Assembly: GCF_002266465.3 (NCBI RefSeq) | Contig: NZ_CP029427.2 | Location: 3,412,501-3,476,500, forward strand | Direction: 5' to 3' | DNA from: Bradyrhizobium symbiodeficiens | GTDB lineage: Bacteria > Pseudomonadota > Alphaproteobacteria > Rhizobiales > Xanthobacteraceae | Length of the DNA stretch: 64,000 bases | Shown here: positions 16,606 to 26,419 of the stretch, one piece after another | Position numbering within the stretch: the stretch's first letter is position 1 | How the letters are laid out: the number at the start of each line of letters is the position of its first letter | Made by a program: the position numbers and the translations under genes | Notes under the pieces: generated by a model | The model's database searches: none | Told to the model about the DNA's origin: nothing | What the model saw: the letters and a program-made list of their open reading frames with translations, nothing else

Positions 16606-17196
16606 ATGGGCAATCGCATCCTCGTTCTCTACGGTTCCTACCGTTCCGACCGCATGGGCATCCGCCTTGCAAATTTCGTCATCAATCGGCTGCGCGAGCG
16701 CGGCGACGAGGTGACCTTCATCGACGCCAAGGCGATCGGGCTGCCAATGCTCGACCGCATGTACAAGGAGTATCCGAAGGGCTCGGCGCCCGAGGCGCTG
16801 GAGAATCTGGCCGGGCAGATCCGCAGCGCCGACGGCTTCGTCTTCGTCACCGGCGAGTACAATTGGGGCATCCAGCCCGGCCTGAAGAATCTCACCGACC
16901 ATTTCCTCGAAGAGTGGTTTTGGCGTCCGGCCGCGATCGTGAGCTATTCGGCCGGCCGCCTGTCCGGCGCGCGCGCCGCAACCGCCTGGCACGGCACGCT
17001 CTCCGAGATGGGAATGGTGGTGGTGTCGAGCACCATCGGCGTCGGTCCGATCGCGCAGACGCTGTCGGCCGAGGGCGAGCCGACCGGCGACGGCGGCAAG
17101 GCCCTGGAGCGCGCGTTCCCGCGCTTTGCCGACGATCTCGCCTGGTGGATCGAAGCCGCCAAGGCGCAGCGGGCGCGCAAGGCGCCGCCTTACTGA
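16606..17196 (+). CDS. NADPH-dependent FMN reductase-like flavoprotein
   Basis: The 196-residue product has a flavodoxin-like fold with the FMN phosphate loop GSYRSDRMG (residues 10-18) and the isoalloxazine-contacting GEYNWGIQPGLKNLTDH motif (about 84-100). These are typical of the YieF/ChrR/ArsH-type NAD(P)H:FMN oxidoreductases, which reduce quinones or metals. The ATG at 16606 is the start. It follows the AraC gene on the same strand. Confidence 0.9.
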   Translation: MGNRILVLYGSYRSDRMGIRLANFVINRLRERGDEVTFIDAKAIGLPMLDRMYKEYPKGSAPEALENLAGQIRSADGFVFVTGEYNWGIQPGLKNLTDHFLEEWFWRPAAIVSYSAGRLSGARAATAWHGTLSEMGMVVVSSTIGVGPIAQTLSAEGEPTGDGGKALERAFPRFADDLAWWIEAAKAQRARKAPPY

Positions 17197-17677
17197 ACCC
17201 GTCTGGCCGGCGACCTCGCAGCGTTGCCGATTGTGAGCCCAGCGGCCTCGCCGATGTTGCGAAGGTAGACCAAAATACCGGGGGCTGCGAAGAATACAGT
17301 CAGGATGGCCGCGGCGACCGCGACGGAACGGAGCGGGAAGCCTGCTCCGATCGCTGGTGAGCGCGCTTCTTAAGCGACATGTCCTGCGCGGGTCGGGTCG
17401 CACGTCCCTGTTGCGATCCGCCCCTGGTGCCGGAATGCCGTCGCTCGCGTGCCACCAGCTTACCCTCCGAGCGCTGGCGAAGAAAAATCACGAAGGCAAA
17501 GAAAGGTAAGGATGGCATCCGCTCAACGGCGGCCATCGACAGAGTGCTCAGCTCTCGCGCCCTATTCAGTGAGGAGCCAACCCACATCTATTCCTTGATT
17601 CAGATCAACATCCACTCGCACGGATGTCGTCGGATGGAGTTTCAACTTCGGTAAGGTCTCACCCGGGGAACTCTATC
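17197..17677. other. 481-base gap without a recognisable gene
   Basis: Short frames on both strands were examined and none has a ribosome binding site plus protein-like sequence. No hairpin with a T-run and no repeat family member was recognised. Confidence 0.5.
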
Positions 17678-18049
17678 ATGAAGATTGCATTGCTCTCGTT
17701 GGCAATGATGGTCGGCCAGCCGACGATTTCCGTCAGCGACCGCGTCCCTCACTTCGATGTCGAGGCGCTGTGCAAGGCGACCGTAGCCACCGACAAGGCA
17801 ATGGGTTTGACTTTGCCGGAGAGCTACGACAACTGCATGCGCGACGAGAATACCGCGCTCAAACAGCTCAACACCGTCTGGCTCCAGAATTCCGACACCC
17901 TTCGAAACCAGTGCGAAGGTGAGGCGACTGCCGGCGGCAGTGACAGCTATGTCGACATGCTGACCTGTATGCAAATGGCGGATTGGGCGAAATCGACGGC
18001 GGACGCTCCAAAATTGAGGGGCGCGAGCAAGAACCGAAACAAGCTGTGA
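17678..18049 (+). CDS. Secreted small protein (123 aa), function unknown
   Basis: The product starts MKIALLSLAMMVGQPTISVS, a short leader with a weak cleavage site. It continues with VEALCKATVATDKAMGLTLP, NCMRDENTALKQLNTVW and DMLTCMQMADW. Four cysteines (in LCKA, NCMR, QCEG, TCMQ) in conserved-looking surroundings suggest two disulfides in the periplasm. I recall similar Bradyrhizobium hypothetical proteins. No function is known. It lies 149 bases before the arylsulfatase. Confidence 0.75.
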   Translation: MKIALLSLAMMVGQPTISVSDRVPHFDVEALCKATVATDKAMGLTLPESYDNCMRDENTALKQLNTVWLQNSDTLRNQCEGEATAGGSDSYVDMLTCMQMADWAKSTADAPKLRGASKNRNKL

Positions 18050-18198
18050 GACGCCGCCGAGGAGCATTTGCGGCGCCTGACCACTATTCGAATCGACCCT
18101 GCTGATCGCCTCCGAACGTCCCTCCTGCGAGCGGGACGAACGTCTGACTCATTTTTGAAGCGTGTCGGCCCTTTCTCAGATGACGGGAGACCTGCGTC

Positions 18199-20667
18199 AT
18201 GAAAATCTTTGGCTGCTTGCTCGCAGGCGCGAGTCTTCTTGTCCTTATCATCGGTGCCCCGGTGTCGGCTCAGCAGATGACTGGCGTTTCGGGTGATCCC
18301 GGCGCCAGTATCACGATCGACGGCAAGCAGATCCCGCCTCCAGACCCGAAGTTCGGCGGTGTCATCAGGGAGAAGGCCACCGAATCGAAGCCGTGGTGGG
18401 CGCCGCGCGTGGTGCCGCCGAAGGGCGCACCCAACGTATTGCTCATTATGACCGATGACCAGGGGTTCGGCGCACCCAGCACATTCGGCGGCGTCATACC
18501 TACACCTTCCATGGATCGCATCGCGAAAGCGGGGCTGCGGTTCACGAACTTTCACTCGACGTCACTTTGCTCGCCGACCCGCGCAGCACTCATCACCGGC
18601 CGCAACCATCATTCGGTCGGATTCGGCGTGGTCGGCGAAATAGCAACTGGCTTTCCCGGCTACGACTCGATCATTCCCATCGAGAAGGGCACCATCGGCA
18701 CGATCCTGAAGGCGAACGGCTACGACACCTCGTGGTTCGGCAAGGATCACAACACGCCCTCCTACCAGTCGAGCCAGGCCGGACCCTTCGAGCAATGGCC
18801 CAACGGGATGGGCTTCGACTATTTCTACGGTTTCGTCGGCGGAGATGCGAGCCAGTGGCAGCCGAACCTGTTCCGCAACACCACGGCCATCTATCCGTTC
18901 GAGGGCAATCCCAAGTGGAATCTGGAGACGGCGATGGCGGACGACGCCATCCAGCACATCAAGCAGCTCAAGGAGGTCGCGCCCGACAAGCCGTTCTTCG
19001 TGTACTATGTGCCCGGAGCCACACATGCGCCACATCATCCGACGCCTGAGTGGATCAAGAAGATCAGTGAAATGCACCTGTTCGACGACGGCTGGAATAA
19101 GGTGCGTGAGACCATCTTCGCCAACCAGAAGCGCCTGGGCATCATGCCCGACAACGCCAAGCTGACGCCCTGGCCGAAAGACCTGCCACAGTGGGATTCG
19201 CTCAGCTTCGACGAGAAGAAGCTCTTCATCAAGCAAGCGGACGTGTATGGCGCTTTCCTGGCTTATGCCGATCATGAAATTGGCCGTGTGATCCAGGCCG
19301 TCGAAGATCTCGGCGAGCTCGACAACACCCTGATCATCTATATCGGCGGCGACAACGGTGCGAGCTCCGAAGGTATGATCAACGGCACGCCGAACGAGTT
19401 CACCACCTTCAATGGCGTCGCCGTTCCGGTGAAGGACCAGTTTCTCTGGTACCCGTTCTGGGGCTCGGAGCGGACGTTCCCGCACTTCGCGGCGCCCTGG
19501 GCATGGGCGATGGACACGCCGTTCAAGTGGGTCAAGCAGGTGCCGTCGCACTTCGGCGGCACGGCCCAGGGCGTCGTCATGTCGTGGCCCGGTCACATCA
19601 ACGACGCGGGCGGCATCCGGCGCCAATTCCATCACGTGATCGACATCGTTCCGACCATCCTGGAAGCGACCCGAATTCCGCAACCCGAGACAATCAACGG
19701 GGTCAAGCAGAGCCCTGTCGAAGGGGTGAGCATGGCGTACACCTGGGACAAGGCGAACGGCAACGCTGCCACCCGGCACGCGACGCAATACTTCGAGATG
19801 CTCGGCAACCGCGCGATCTACAAGGACGGCTGGGTGGCGGCCACGACGCCGGCGACGATCCCCTGGGAGCTCAGCACCAAGACGCCTCCGGACGTCATCA
19901 CCGGCTACAATTGGGAACTCTACAACGTCAACGAGGATCCGACCCAGTTCAACGATCTCGCCAGCCAGCTGCCGGACAAGCTCAAGCAGCTTCAGGACGC
20001 CTTCTACGCCGAGGCGAAGAAGTACAACGTGCTGCCGCTCGACAACTCCTCGCTCTCCCGCTGGAACACGCCGCGCCCGAGCCTCACGGCGGGACGCACG
20101 GTGTTCAACTATTCGGGCGAACTGACTGGCGTGCCTGCAAGCGCCGCGCCCAGCATCCTCAACAAGTCGTACACCATCACGGCCGAGGTCGACGTGCCCG
20201 AGGGCGGCGCGGAGGGCATGATCGTCACCGAAGGCGGACGCTTCGGCGGCTATGGCCTGTTCCTGAGCAAGGGCGACTTCGGCGTGGGCCACGGCAGGGT
20301 GGTGTTCCTCTACAACCTGCTCGACCTCAAGCGCACCATGTGGGAAGGCCCCGAGCTTGAATCCGGCAAGCACACCATCGTCTTCGAATTCAAGGCCGAT
20401 GGTCCTGGCCTGGGCAAGGGAGGGACGGGCGTTCTCTCCGTCGATGGAAAGATCGTAGCCAAGAACTCCCTGGAGCACACCACGCCGATCACGTTTCCGG
20501 AGGATGAAACCTTCGATATCGGCCGGGACACCCGGACCGGGGTCGCGCTCTTGGAGTATCGTTACGACTCTCCGTTCAAGTTCACGGGCAAGATCGACAA
20601 GCTGACTGTCAAGCTCGAGCCCTTCACGCCGGAGCAGATCGCGGAGGCGGCTGCGCAACGGCAGTAG
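18199..20667 (+). CDS. Secreted arylsulfatase
   Basis: The 822-residue product has a signal peptide (cleavage near VSAQ). It then has the type I sulfatase core: LLIMTDDQGFGAP (metal-binding aspartates, about residues 82-94) and CSPTRAALITGRN (about 124-136), where the cysteine is the site of formylglycine conversion. Metal residues IYIGGDNGAS lie near 388. A C-terminal domain of about 200 residues resembles a beta-sandwich. Length and layout fit periplasmic arylsulfatases acting on aromatic or alkyl sulfate esters for sulfur supply. No sulfatase-maturating enzyme is next to it. Confidence 0.93.
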   Translation: MKIFGCLLAGASLLVLIIGAPVSAQQMTGVSGDPGASITIDGKQIPPPDPKFGGVIREKATESKPWWAPRVVPPKGAPNVLLIMTDDQGFGAPSTFGGVIPTPSMDRIAKAGLRFTNFHSTSLCSPTRAALITGRNHHSVGFGVVGEIATGFPGYDSIIPIEKGTIGTILKANGYDTSWFGKDHNTPSYQSSQAGPFEQWPNGMGFDYFYGFVGGDASQWQPNLFRNTTAIYPFEGNPKWNLETAMADDAIQHIKQLKEVAPDKPFFVYYVPGATHAPHHPTPEWIKKISEMHLFDDGWNKVRETIFANQKRLGIMPDNAKLTPWPKDLPQWDSLSFDEKKLFIKQADVYGAFLAYADHEIGRVIQAVEDLGELDNTLIIYIGGDNGASSEGMINGTPNEFTTFNGVAVPVKDQFLWYPFWGSERTFPHFAAPWAWAMDTPFKWVKQVPSHFGGTAQGVVMSWPGHINDAGGIRRQFHHVIDIVPTILEATRIPQPETINGVKQSPVEGVSMAYTWDKANGNAATRHATQYFEMLGNRAIYKDGWVAATTPATIPWELSTKTPPDVITGYNWELYNVNEDPTQFNDLASQLPDKLKQLQDAFYAEAKKYNVLPLDNSSLSRWNTPRPSLTAGRTVFNYSGELTGVPASAAPSILNKSYTITAEVDVPEGGAEGMIVTEGGRFGGYGLFLSKGDFGVGHGRVVFLYNLLDLKRTMWEGPELESGKHTIVFEFKADGPGLGKGGTGVLSVDGKIVAKNSLEHTTPITFPEDETFDIGRDTRTGVALLEYRYDSPFKFTGKIDKLTVKLEPFTPEQIAEAAAQRQ

Positions 20668-20751
20668 GACACGCCGACGAGCGGGAGACCTCTGAGCCGC
20701 TCTCAGTCAATTGTCAGTGCTGCATCACGATTTGGTCGGAAGGAGCTTGCG

Positions 20752-20916
20752 ATGATCACAAAGAACAACATCGATAGAACGTCTCCCGCAGGAATCCGTA
20801 TTCCCTCTCGTCCACAACGTTTGGTTCGCCTGGCGATGGCTGCGCAGGTGCTCGCCTGGGCCTTTCCGCCCTCCGGCCTCTGGCCGCAGCGAAGAGGGCG
20901 TCTTACGCCGCCCTGA
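20752..20916 (+). CDS. Possible 54-residue small or truncated protein
   Basis: A good ribosome binding site (AAGGAG, about 7 bases) precedes an ATG, and the frame encodes [19 protein letters not shown] followed by a hydrophobic stretch [18 protein letters not shown], then a basic end. It overlaps the 3' end of the convergent chemotaxis gene by 14 bases. It may be a truncated secreted protein or chance. Confidence 0.3.
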   Translation: MITKNNIDRTSPAGIRIPSRPQRLVRLAMAAQVLAWAFPPSGLWPQRRGRLTPP

Positions 20917-22984
20917 CCTCGCCGAGGAAGCGGTCGAACTGTCCGGCGAGGTCGCGCGATTGCGTCGAAAGCTGCTCGGCGGCGCCGAGCACTTCCCTGG
21001 CAGCAGCTCCGGTGTCGTCGGCGGCGCGCTGCACGCCTGCGATGTTGGTGTTGACCTCCTGGGTGCCGCGGGCGGCCTCCTGGACGCTGCGGGAGATCTC
21101 CTTGGTCGCCGAGCCCTGTTGCTCGATCGCCGCGGCGATCGCGGTGCCGATCTGGTCGATCTCGCCGATGACGTCGGCGACGTTGCGGATCGCGGCCACG
21201 GTCTCGTCGCTCGCGGTCTGGATCGCCGTGATCTGCTCGGAGATTTCGGTGGTGGCCTTGGCGGTCTGGCCCGCCAGCGATTTCACCTCGGAGGCGACCA
21301 CGGCAAAGCCGCGGCCGGCCTCGCCGGCGCGGGCGGCCTCGATGGTCGCGTTCAGCGCGAGCAGGTTGGTCTGCTCGGCTATGCTCTGGATCAGGGTGAC
21401 GACGTCGCCGATCTTTTGCGCGCCCTCGGCGAGGGTGCGCGCAGTGTCGCCGGTGCGGCGGGCGTTCTCGACGGCGCGGGCCGCGATCTCGGTGGATTGT
21501 GCGACCTGACGGCCGATCTCGGAGATCGAGGAGGTCAGCTCTTCGGTGGCGCTGGCGACGGTCTGCACGTTGGTCGAGGTCTGCTCGGAGGCTGTGGCGA
21601 CGACCGCGGCCTGGCTGTTGGTCTGGGCCGCCGTCGAGGTCATCGACTGTGCCGTGCTTTCCATGGTCGAGGACGCGTTCGACAGGCCGCCGACGAGCTC
21701 AGTGACCTTGGCCTCGAACGCGCGGGTGAGTTCGTCGAGCGCCTGCGCGCGGCGCATCTTGCCGTCGTTCTCGGCCTGCTTCTCGGCCGCGAGCCGGTCA
21801 GCCCGGATCATGTTGTCCTTGAAGACCTGGACGGCCGCAGCCATCGCCCCAATCTCGTCGGAGCGCTCGGCGCCCGGGATGCTGTCCGCAACCTCGCCCT
21901 CGGCGAGCCGCGACATCCGGCTGGTCAGGTTGACGATCGGCGCGCAGACGCGGCGGCGAACCATCACGATGAGGCCGGCGCTCGCGATCAACACGGCAGC
22001 AAGGCCGAGCAGCGCGATGGTGAAGCTCATGCGCGCGGCGGAGGACGCGCCGGCAAGGATCTGCTCGGCATTGTCGTAGAATGCGTCACGGACCTCGATG
22101 ATGGTGCTGAGGCCGCGCTGCGTGGCGGCGTAATAGGTCTCCATGTCGTGTTCGTACTTGCCGCTGATCGCACCGTCCTTGACGAGCTTGAGCTCGCGGC
22201 CGAACTCCTCGACATAGATCGAGCTGAACTTCTCCAGCGCGCTAGCGACGTTCGCCGGGGTTGCCGGATTGCCGCGTAATTCCAGCAGCGCCATCACGAG
22301 CTGGTCGTTGCGGCCCTGCGAGCGGCCGATGTCGGCCTTCTCGGTGTCGGTCGCCGGCTTCTTGCCGCCGACGAGATTCTTATGAAGGCTGGAGTTGAAA
22401 CCGCCGACGTCGCGCAGCGTCATGGCGGTGTTGGCGTAGCTGGCCTGCCGGTAGGCGTCGCCGTTGAGGATCGCCATGCGGCGGACCTGCTCGTTGAGCA
22501 GCGCGGTCACGCCGCTGTTGAGCACAGCGTTCTCGGCGACGATCTTCTTGGCCGCGTCCTTGCGTGCCTCGGCCGGTCCCGCGAGCGCCTTGTCGATGGC
22601 CGCGCGGAGCGCGGTGAATTTCGCATTGATGCCGTCGATGTTGCTGCCGATGGTGTTGCCGTCGTCGAACGATCCGGGCAGCTCCTTGCGCAGGGCATTC
22701 ATCCTGTCGCGGGCGCCGTCGGTCTGCTTGCGCAGCTTGTCCTGTTCGGCGAGCTGTGCCGGATCGATGGTGGCAGGGCCGTAGAGGATGTTGGTGGAAA
22801 AGCCGCGTTCGGGGTTGAGGTAGCGCGGGATGTCGCTGGCCGCGCGGACGATTGCCAGCCGCCCCTGGGCCTCGGTGATCCGCTCCATGGTCTGGTACTT
22901 GGTCACGGCGACGTAGACGGCGAGGCCGCCACCGACGGTCGAGAGCGAGACGATGGCGGTGGTCAGGAGCGTTCCGATTTTCAT
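20903..22984 (-). CDS. Methyl-accepting chemotaxis protein
   Basis: The 693-residue product has a first membrane segment (about 6-27), a long periplasmic helical sensor part of about 290 residues (several KExx and ARKDAAKKI helices), a second membrane segment (about 318-341), a HAMP domain (about 342-396) and a cytoplasmic signalling domain. The hairpin tip contains [17 protein letters not shown], which contacts CheA/CheW. The ligand is unknown. No che genes are near, so it is an orphan receptor. Confidence 0.95.
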   Translation of the reverse strand: MKIGTLLTTAIVSLSTVGGGLAVYVAVTKYQTMERITEAQGRLAIVRAASDIPRYLNPERGFSTNILYGPATIDPAQLAEQDKLRKQTDGARDRMNALRKELPGSFDDGNTIGSNIDGINAKFTALRAAIDKALAGPAEARKDAAKKIVAENAVLNSGVTALLNEQVRRMAILNGDAYRQASYANTAMTLRDVGGFNSSLHKNLVGGKKPATDTEKADIGRSQGRNDQLVMALLELRGNPATPANVASALEKFSSIYVEEFGRELKLVKDGAISGKYEHDMETYYAATQRGLSTIIEVRDAFYDNAEQILAGASSAARMSFTIALLGLAAVLIASAGLIVMVRRRVCAPIVNLTSRMSRLAEGEVADSIPGAERSDEIGAMAAAVQVFKDNMIRADRLAAEKQAENDGKMRRAQALDELTRAFEAKVTELVGGLSNASSTMESTAQSMTSTAAQTNSQAAVVATASEQTSTNVQTVASATEELTSSISEIGRQVAQSTEIAARAVENARRTGDTARTLAEGAQKIGDVVTLIQSIAEQTNLLALNATIEAARAGEAGRGFAVVASEVKSLAGQTAKATTEISEQITAIQTASDETVAAIRNVADVIGEIDQIGTAIAAAIEQQGSATKEISRSVQEAARGTQEVNTNIAGVQRAADDTGAAAREVLGAAEQLSTQSRDLAGQFDRFLGEVRAA

Positions 22985-23093
22985 GATCTGTCCGGCAATT
23001 GGCGCGGGAGGGGAGAAAGATATTCTCCGGAAATTGACAGACCCGTATTAATCGGGGGTTTACGCTGCCGGGGTCCGCGGGTGCGGGCCTGGC

Positions 23094-23525
23094 CTAGCGA
23101 CCAAGGGTAGCAAGGATCTCCAGCGTCACGGCGTCGCGCTCGCCTGCGAAATAGCGGGCGAGCGCCTCGCCGAACACGGGCTCGTTGGACACCGCGCCGA
23201 ACAGCGTCATCGACGAGCGGAATTTGGCGTCATCCGGGGCGCCGAGGATCGCGTTGATGCTCCGGCCCTGAACCGCGAGCACGAGCCTGGTACATTCGAT
23301 CAGGCGCGTCCCGAGCAAGGAATGGGCGAGATAGGCCTTAGCCTCCGCGCGGGAGCCGATGGCGTAGCGCTGCGACATGGCGCTGGACCCGAGTCCGGCG
23401 ACCTGCGGAAAGACAAACCACATCCAGTGAGTCTGCTTCCGGCCCCGGGTCAGCTCCTCCAGAACGTTGCGGTAGACCGGATCCTGGGCCCGGAGAAAGC
23501 GCTCTAGATCGAAAAGATCGGTCAT
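23094..23525 (-). CDS. DUF1810-family protein
   Basis: The 143-residue product begins MTDLFDLERFLRAQDPVYRN and continues with GRKQTHWMWFVFPQVAGLG, the strongly conserved DUF1810 motif, followed by a helical domain ending LEILATLGR. The family is widespread and its role is unknown. No signal or membrane segment is seen. The start is the ATG at 23525; the frame extends further upstream but the extra part is not protein-like. Confidence 0.9.
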   Translation of the reverse strand: MTDLFDLERFLRAQDPVYRNVLEELTRGRKQTHWMWFVFPQVAGLGSSAMSQRYAIGSRAEAKAYLAHSLLGTRLIECTRLVLAVQGRSINAILGAPDDAKFRSSMTLFGAVSNEPVFGEALARYFAGERDAVTLEILATLGR

Positions 23526-23657
23526 TAGATACCTCAAGGTGCCTTGTCGCAACCCTTGCCGGCCGCGATTATGCCTAACTTTTGGCTCCCAATGTGATAG
23601 CTGGTATAGAGTCGCCGGGTGGGGGTTGGGCCCCCCGGGGGTCGTTTTGGGGATCTG

Positions 23658-24680
23658 ATGGTTTCCGACCGCGCAAGCGCCGAGAGGCTGTTGCCGCGCC
23701 GCCGTATGGGGCGAGCGGAGACGATATTGCTGTCTTTGGCTGCCGTCGCGCTGGCACTGGGGACTGCTGCCTGGGTCGCTGATATCGGCGATACGACCGC
23801 ACTGGTCACTGCTGCACTGCCGCCGGCCAATAGCCCGTCTTTCGAGGACCGTTTCGCGTCGGCGTCCGGCAATCCGCCGGCCCGCGAGTTCGGCCTGCGG
23901 ACGATGGAGCGTTCCGCCTTGAGCGCGGTCCAGCTCAAGCTCCGCGACGCCAAGGCGATGCTCGCCCAGAAGCTCCAGGGCGACGATTGGCGCTCGACCC
24001 TGACCGATGACGACCGGCACATGGTTGATGAGACCAGGCCCGGTACGCAGCACGCCGACGCGGTGCCCATGCCGCGCTCGCGCCCGGCGCAGGCGGACCT
24101 CTCCGCCCAGATCGCGTCGAGCCAAGCGTACGCGGAGACCAACCCCAGGGTCGACAACCGCAACTTGTTCGAAAAATTCACCGACAAGATCAGGCTCGCC
24201 TCGCTGACGCCCGGCGACGGCCTGTTCGGCAAGGCGCCGGACCTGGCCGCCCTTGGCTACGATTCGCGGACGGCGGTCTATGACATCAAGGCCAAGGCGC
24301 TTTACCTGCCGAGCGGCGTCGCGCTGGAGGCCCATTCCGGCATGGGCGCGCTTATGGACGACCCCGATCATGTCGATCAGCGCATGGTCGGTGCGACTCC
24401 GCCCGCGATCTACGACCTGAAGCCGCGCGAGAAGCTGTTCCACGGTGTCCGCGCTTTGCGCCTGACGCCGACCGAGGGCACCAGCGCACTCGGCCGCGTC
24501 GGCCTTCTCACCCACAATTACATGCTGGGCCCGCGCGGCGATTCCAACGGCTGCGTCTCGATCAAGGATTATGATCGTTTCCTCAAGGCGTGGGACAATG
24601 GCGAGTTCAACCGTCTTGTCGTGGTGCCGAGCCTGAGCGGATCGGCGACCGCCTCGCAGCGCGCCAGCACCGACTCCTGA
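23658..24680 (+). CDS. Tlde1-like (DUF2778) L,D-transpeptidase-type envelope protein
   Basis: The 340-residue product has an N-terminal basic segment and a membrane anchor (TILLSLAAVALALGTAAWVA, about 23-42). A variable linker follows, then a C-terminal domain with LFHGVRALRLTPTEG, LTHNYMLGPRGDSNGCVSIK and LVVVPSL. The H-x-YMLG and S-x-GCVS motifs match the Tlde1/DUF2778 fold, a peptidoglycan L,D-transpeptidase/carboxypeptidase family first known as type VI effectors. Here it is membrane-anchored and chromosomal with no immunity gene recognised, so an envelope-remodelling role is more likely. A GGGG precedes the ATG. Confidence 0.82.
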   Translation: MVSDRASAERLLPRRRMGRAETILLSLAAVALALGTAAWVADIGDTTALVTAALPPANSPSFEDRFASASGNPPAREFGLRTMERSALSAVQLKLRDAKAMLAQKLQGDDWRSTLTDDDRHMVDETRPGTQHADAVPMPRSRPAQADLSAQIASSQAYAETNPRVDNRNLFEKFTDKIRLASLTPGDGLFGKAPDLAALGYDSRTAVYDIKAKALYLPSGVALEAHSGMGALMDDPDHVDQRMVGATPPAIYDLKPREKLFHGVRALRLTPTEGTSALGRVGLLTHNYMLGPRGDSNGCVSIKDYDRFLKAWDNGEFNRLVVVPSLSGSATASQRASTDS

Positions 24681-24746
24681 TATTCGCCTGCTGCGGCGGG
24701 GCTGCCGTTTCCCCTTCGTTAAGCCGTCATCGTCCAGAAGCAGCCC

Positions 24747-25004
24747 ATGAGTGATCCATCAAGTTCCGAGACCCCGCTGCGCACGACGTTCAAGATCAAG
24801 CTGAACGGTGACACGTTGGCGATAGCGACCGTCGGTCAGGCCTATCAATTCCTCACCAACTTCAAGTCGGTCGAATGGATGGAATTCCGCTCCCTGCACG
24901 AGGACGCCGTCGAAGCTCTGGAAGGTGCGGCCGGTAACGCGATGCTGGCGGTGCAGGCAACCAACGCCGTGCGCGCGCTGTTCGTCAGCGCCAGGCTGCT
25001 CTGA
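24747..25004 (+). CDS. Conserved small protein (85 aa), unknown
   Basis: The product starts MSDPSSSETPLRTTFKIKLNGDTLAIATVG and has a middle EWMEFRSLHEDAVEALEGAA helix and a C-terminal AVRALFVSARLL. A short beta-hairpin followed by a helical part is likely. I recall orthologues across Bradyrhizobium without function. It follows the Tlde1-like gene by 66 bases on the same strand. Confidence 0.7.
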   Translation: MSDPSSSETPLRTTFKIKLNGDTLAIATVGQAYQFLTNFKSVEWMEFRSLHEDAVEALEGAAGNAMLAVQATNAVRALFVSARLL

Positions 25005-25180
25005 AGCTCGTCTGCTCACGGTCTCGTAGTCCGGGTGGAGCGCGCTGCGTCATGCGGGCTAGCGGCCAGGGGCCTTCTCCTCGCGCATCTTGAACTCCAC
25101 GACGGGAACGGGCAAACGATCCGCGAAGATCGTCGCTGCAAGCCCATATGTTTGAAATTTAGTTCAGGGAGAGACCCATC

Positions 25181-26272
25181 ATGAAACGCCGTACATTTCT
25201 CAAGGGCGGCGCAGTCGCCGGCGCGACGACGCTGGTTGCTGCACCTGCGATCGCGCAGAGCGCGCCCGAGATCAAATGGCGCCTGACCTCGAGCTTCCCG
25301 AAGTCGCTCGACACCATCTACGGCACGGCGCAGACCTTCGCGAAATACGTCGCCGAGGCCACCGACAACAAATTCCAGATCCAGACCTTCGGCGCCGGCG
25401 AGATCGTTCCGGGCTTGCAGGCGCTCGACGCCGTCAGCACCGCCTCGGTAGAGATGGCGCAGACCCCGCTCTATTTCTACATCGGCAAGGAGCCTGCGCT
25501 GGCCTATGCCACCGGCGCCCCGTTCGGCATGAATCATCGCCATCAGGAATCGTGGTGGCACTTCGGCGGCGGCGCCGATCTCACCAACGAAGCGCTCAAG
25601 CCGTTCAAGGCGCACGCCATCCTCTGCGGCAATTCCGGCACCCAAATGGGCGGCTGGTTCCGTAAGGAGATCAAGACCGTCGACGATCTCAAGGGCCTCA
25701 AATTCCGCATCGCCGGCATGGGCGGCCATGTGCTGGCACGGCTCGGCGTCGTGCCGCAGCAAATCGCGGGCGGCGATATCTATCCGGCGCTGGAGAAGGG
25801 CACGATCGACGCGGTCGAGTTCGTCGGCCCCTATGACGACGAGAAGCTCGGCTTCCAGAAGGTCGCCAAATACTATTATTTCCCGGGCTGGTGGGAAGGC
25901 GGCGCGATGCTGCACATGATCGTCAACGACGAGAAATGGGCCTCGCTGCCCAAGCAGTACCAGGCGATCGTCAACCAGGCGGGCGCGGCGGCCGGCGCCT
26001 GGATGCTCGAGAAGTACGACAGCGTGAATCCGGCGGCGCTGAAACGGCTGATCGCCAACGGCGCGGAGCTGAAGGCGTTCCCGCAGCCGGTGCTGGAGGC
26101 CTGCTACAACGCGACCCAGGACCATCTGAACGAACTCGCCGCCAAGAGCGACCTGTTCAAGCGGACCAAGGAAAGCCACGACGCGTATATGAAGGAGCTG
26201 CTGTTCTATACGCAGATCGCGGAGAATTTTTACGACAACTATCTGCTCAGCAAGATGCGCAACAAGAGCTGA
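25181..26272 (+). CDS. TRAP transporter solute-binding protein (DctP family)
   Basis: The 363-residue product opens with a Tat signal (KRRTFLKGG), cleaved near AIAQ. It then has a DctP pattern: WRLTSSFPKSLDTIYG, GLKFRIAGMGGHVLARLG with the ligand-binding arginine in a K-F-R-I-A motif, and GTIDAVEFVGPYDD. The start of domain 2 and the W-W-E-G stretch fit TRAP binding proteins for C4 or longer oxo-acids. No dctQ or dctM gene is adjacent, so the permease must lie elsewhere. Ligand unknown. Confidence 0.9.
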   Translation: MKRRTFLKGGAVAGATTLVAAPAIAQSAPEIKWRLTSSFPKSLDTIYGTAQTFAKYVAEATDNKFQIQTFGAGEIVPGLQALDAVSTASVEMAQTPLYFYIGKEPALAYATGAPFGMNHRHQESWWHFGGGADLTNEALKPFKAHAILCGNSGTQMGGWFRKEIKTVDDLKGLKFRIAGMGGHVLARLGVVPQQIAGGDIYPALEKGTIDAVEFVGPYDDEKLGFQKVAKYYYFPGWWEGGAMLHMIVNDEKWASLPKQYQAIVNQAGAAAGAWMLEKYDSVNPAALKRLIANGAELKAFPQPVLEACYNATQDHLNELAAKSDLFKRTKESHDAYMKELLFYTQIAENFYDNYLLSKMRNKS

Positions 26273-26311
26273 CGGCGAGAGGGCGCGGCTCTGCGATTGC
26301 GCCGCGCTCTT

Positions 26312-26399
26312 GTAGGGTGGGCAAAGGCGCATTTGCGCCGTGCCCACCACTACTTGCTTGACTCGTCATGGTGGGCACGCTGCGCTTTGCCCACCCTAC
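26312..26399. repeat. Palindromic intergenic repeat (gtagggtgggcaaa family)
   Basis: The outer arms gtagggtgggcaaa (26312-26325) and tttgcccaccctac (26386-26399) are exact reverse complements. An inner pair, gcccacca and tggtgggc, adds a second stem. The element sits between two convergent genes and may form a REP-like structure or a terminator. Confidence 0.75.
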
Positions 26400-26419
26400 G
26401 AGATCTATCGTGTGTTGAA

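Noticed and set aside
18562..20658. 698-codon open frame on the minus strand
   Set aside because: It lies opposite the arylsulfatase, which has a full active-site motif and signal peptide. The antisense product has no recognisable motif.
20960..22279. 439-codon open frame on the plus strand
   Set aside because: It is antisense to the chemotaxis receptor and rich in glycine, aspartate and arginine without domain pattern.
23658..25004. Type VI effector-immunity pair (Tlde1-like gene and following 85-residue gene)
   Set aside because: The first protein has a membrane anchor and no secretion marker. The second has no signal peptide, which a periplasmic immunity protein would need.
26312..26399. 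CRISPR-like repeat
   Set aside because: The element has a single palindromic unit with no regular spacers. No array of direct repeats was seen anywhere in the window.
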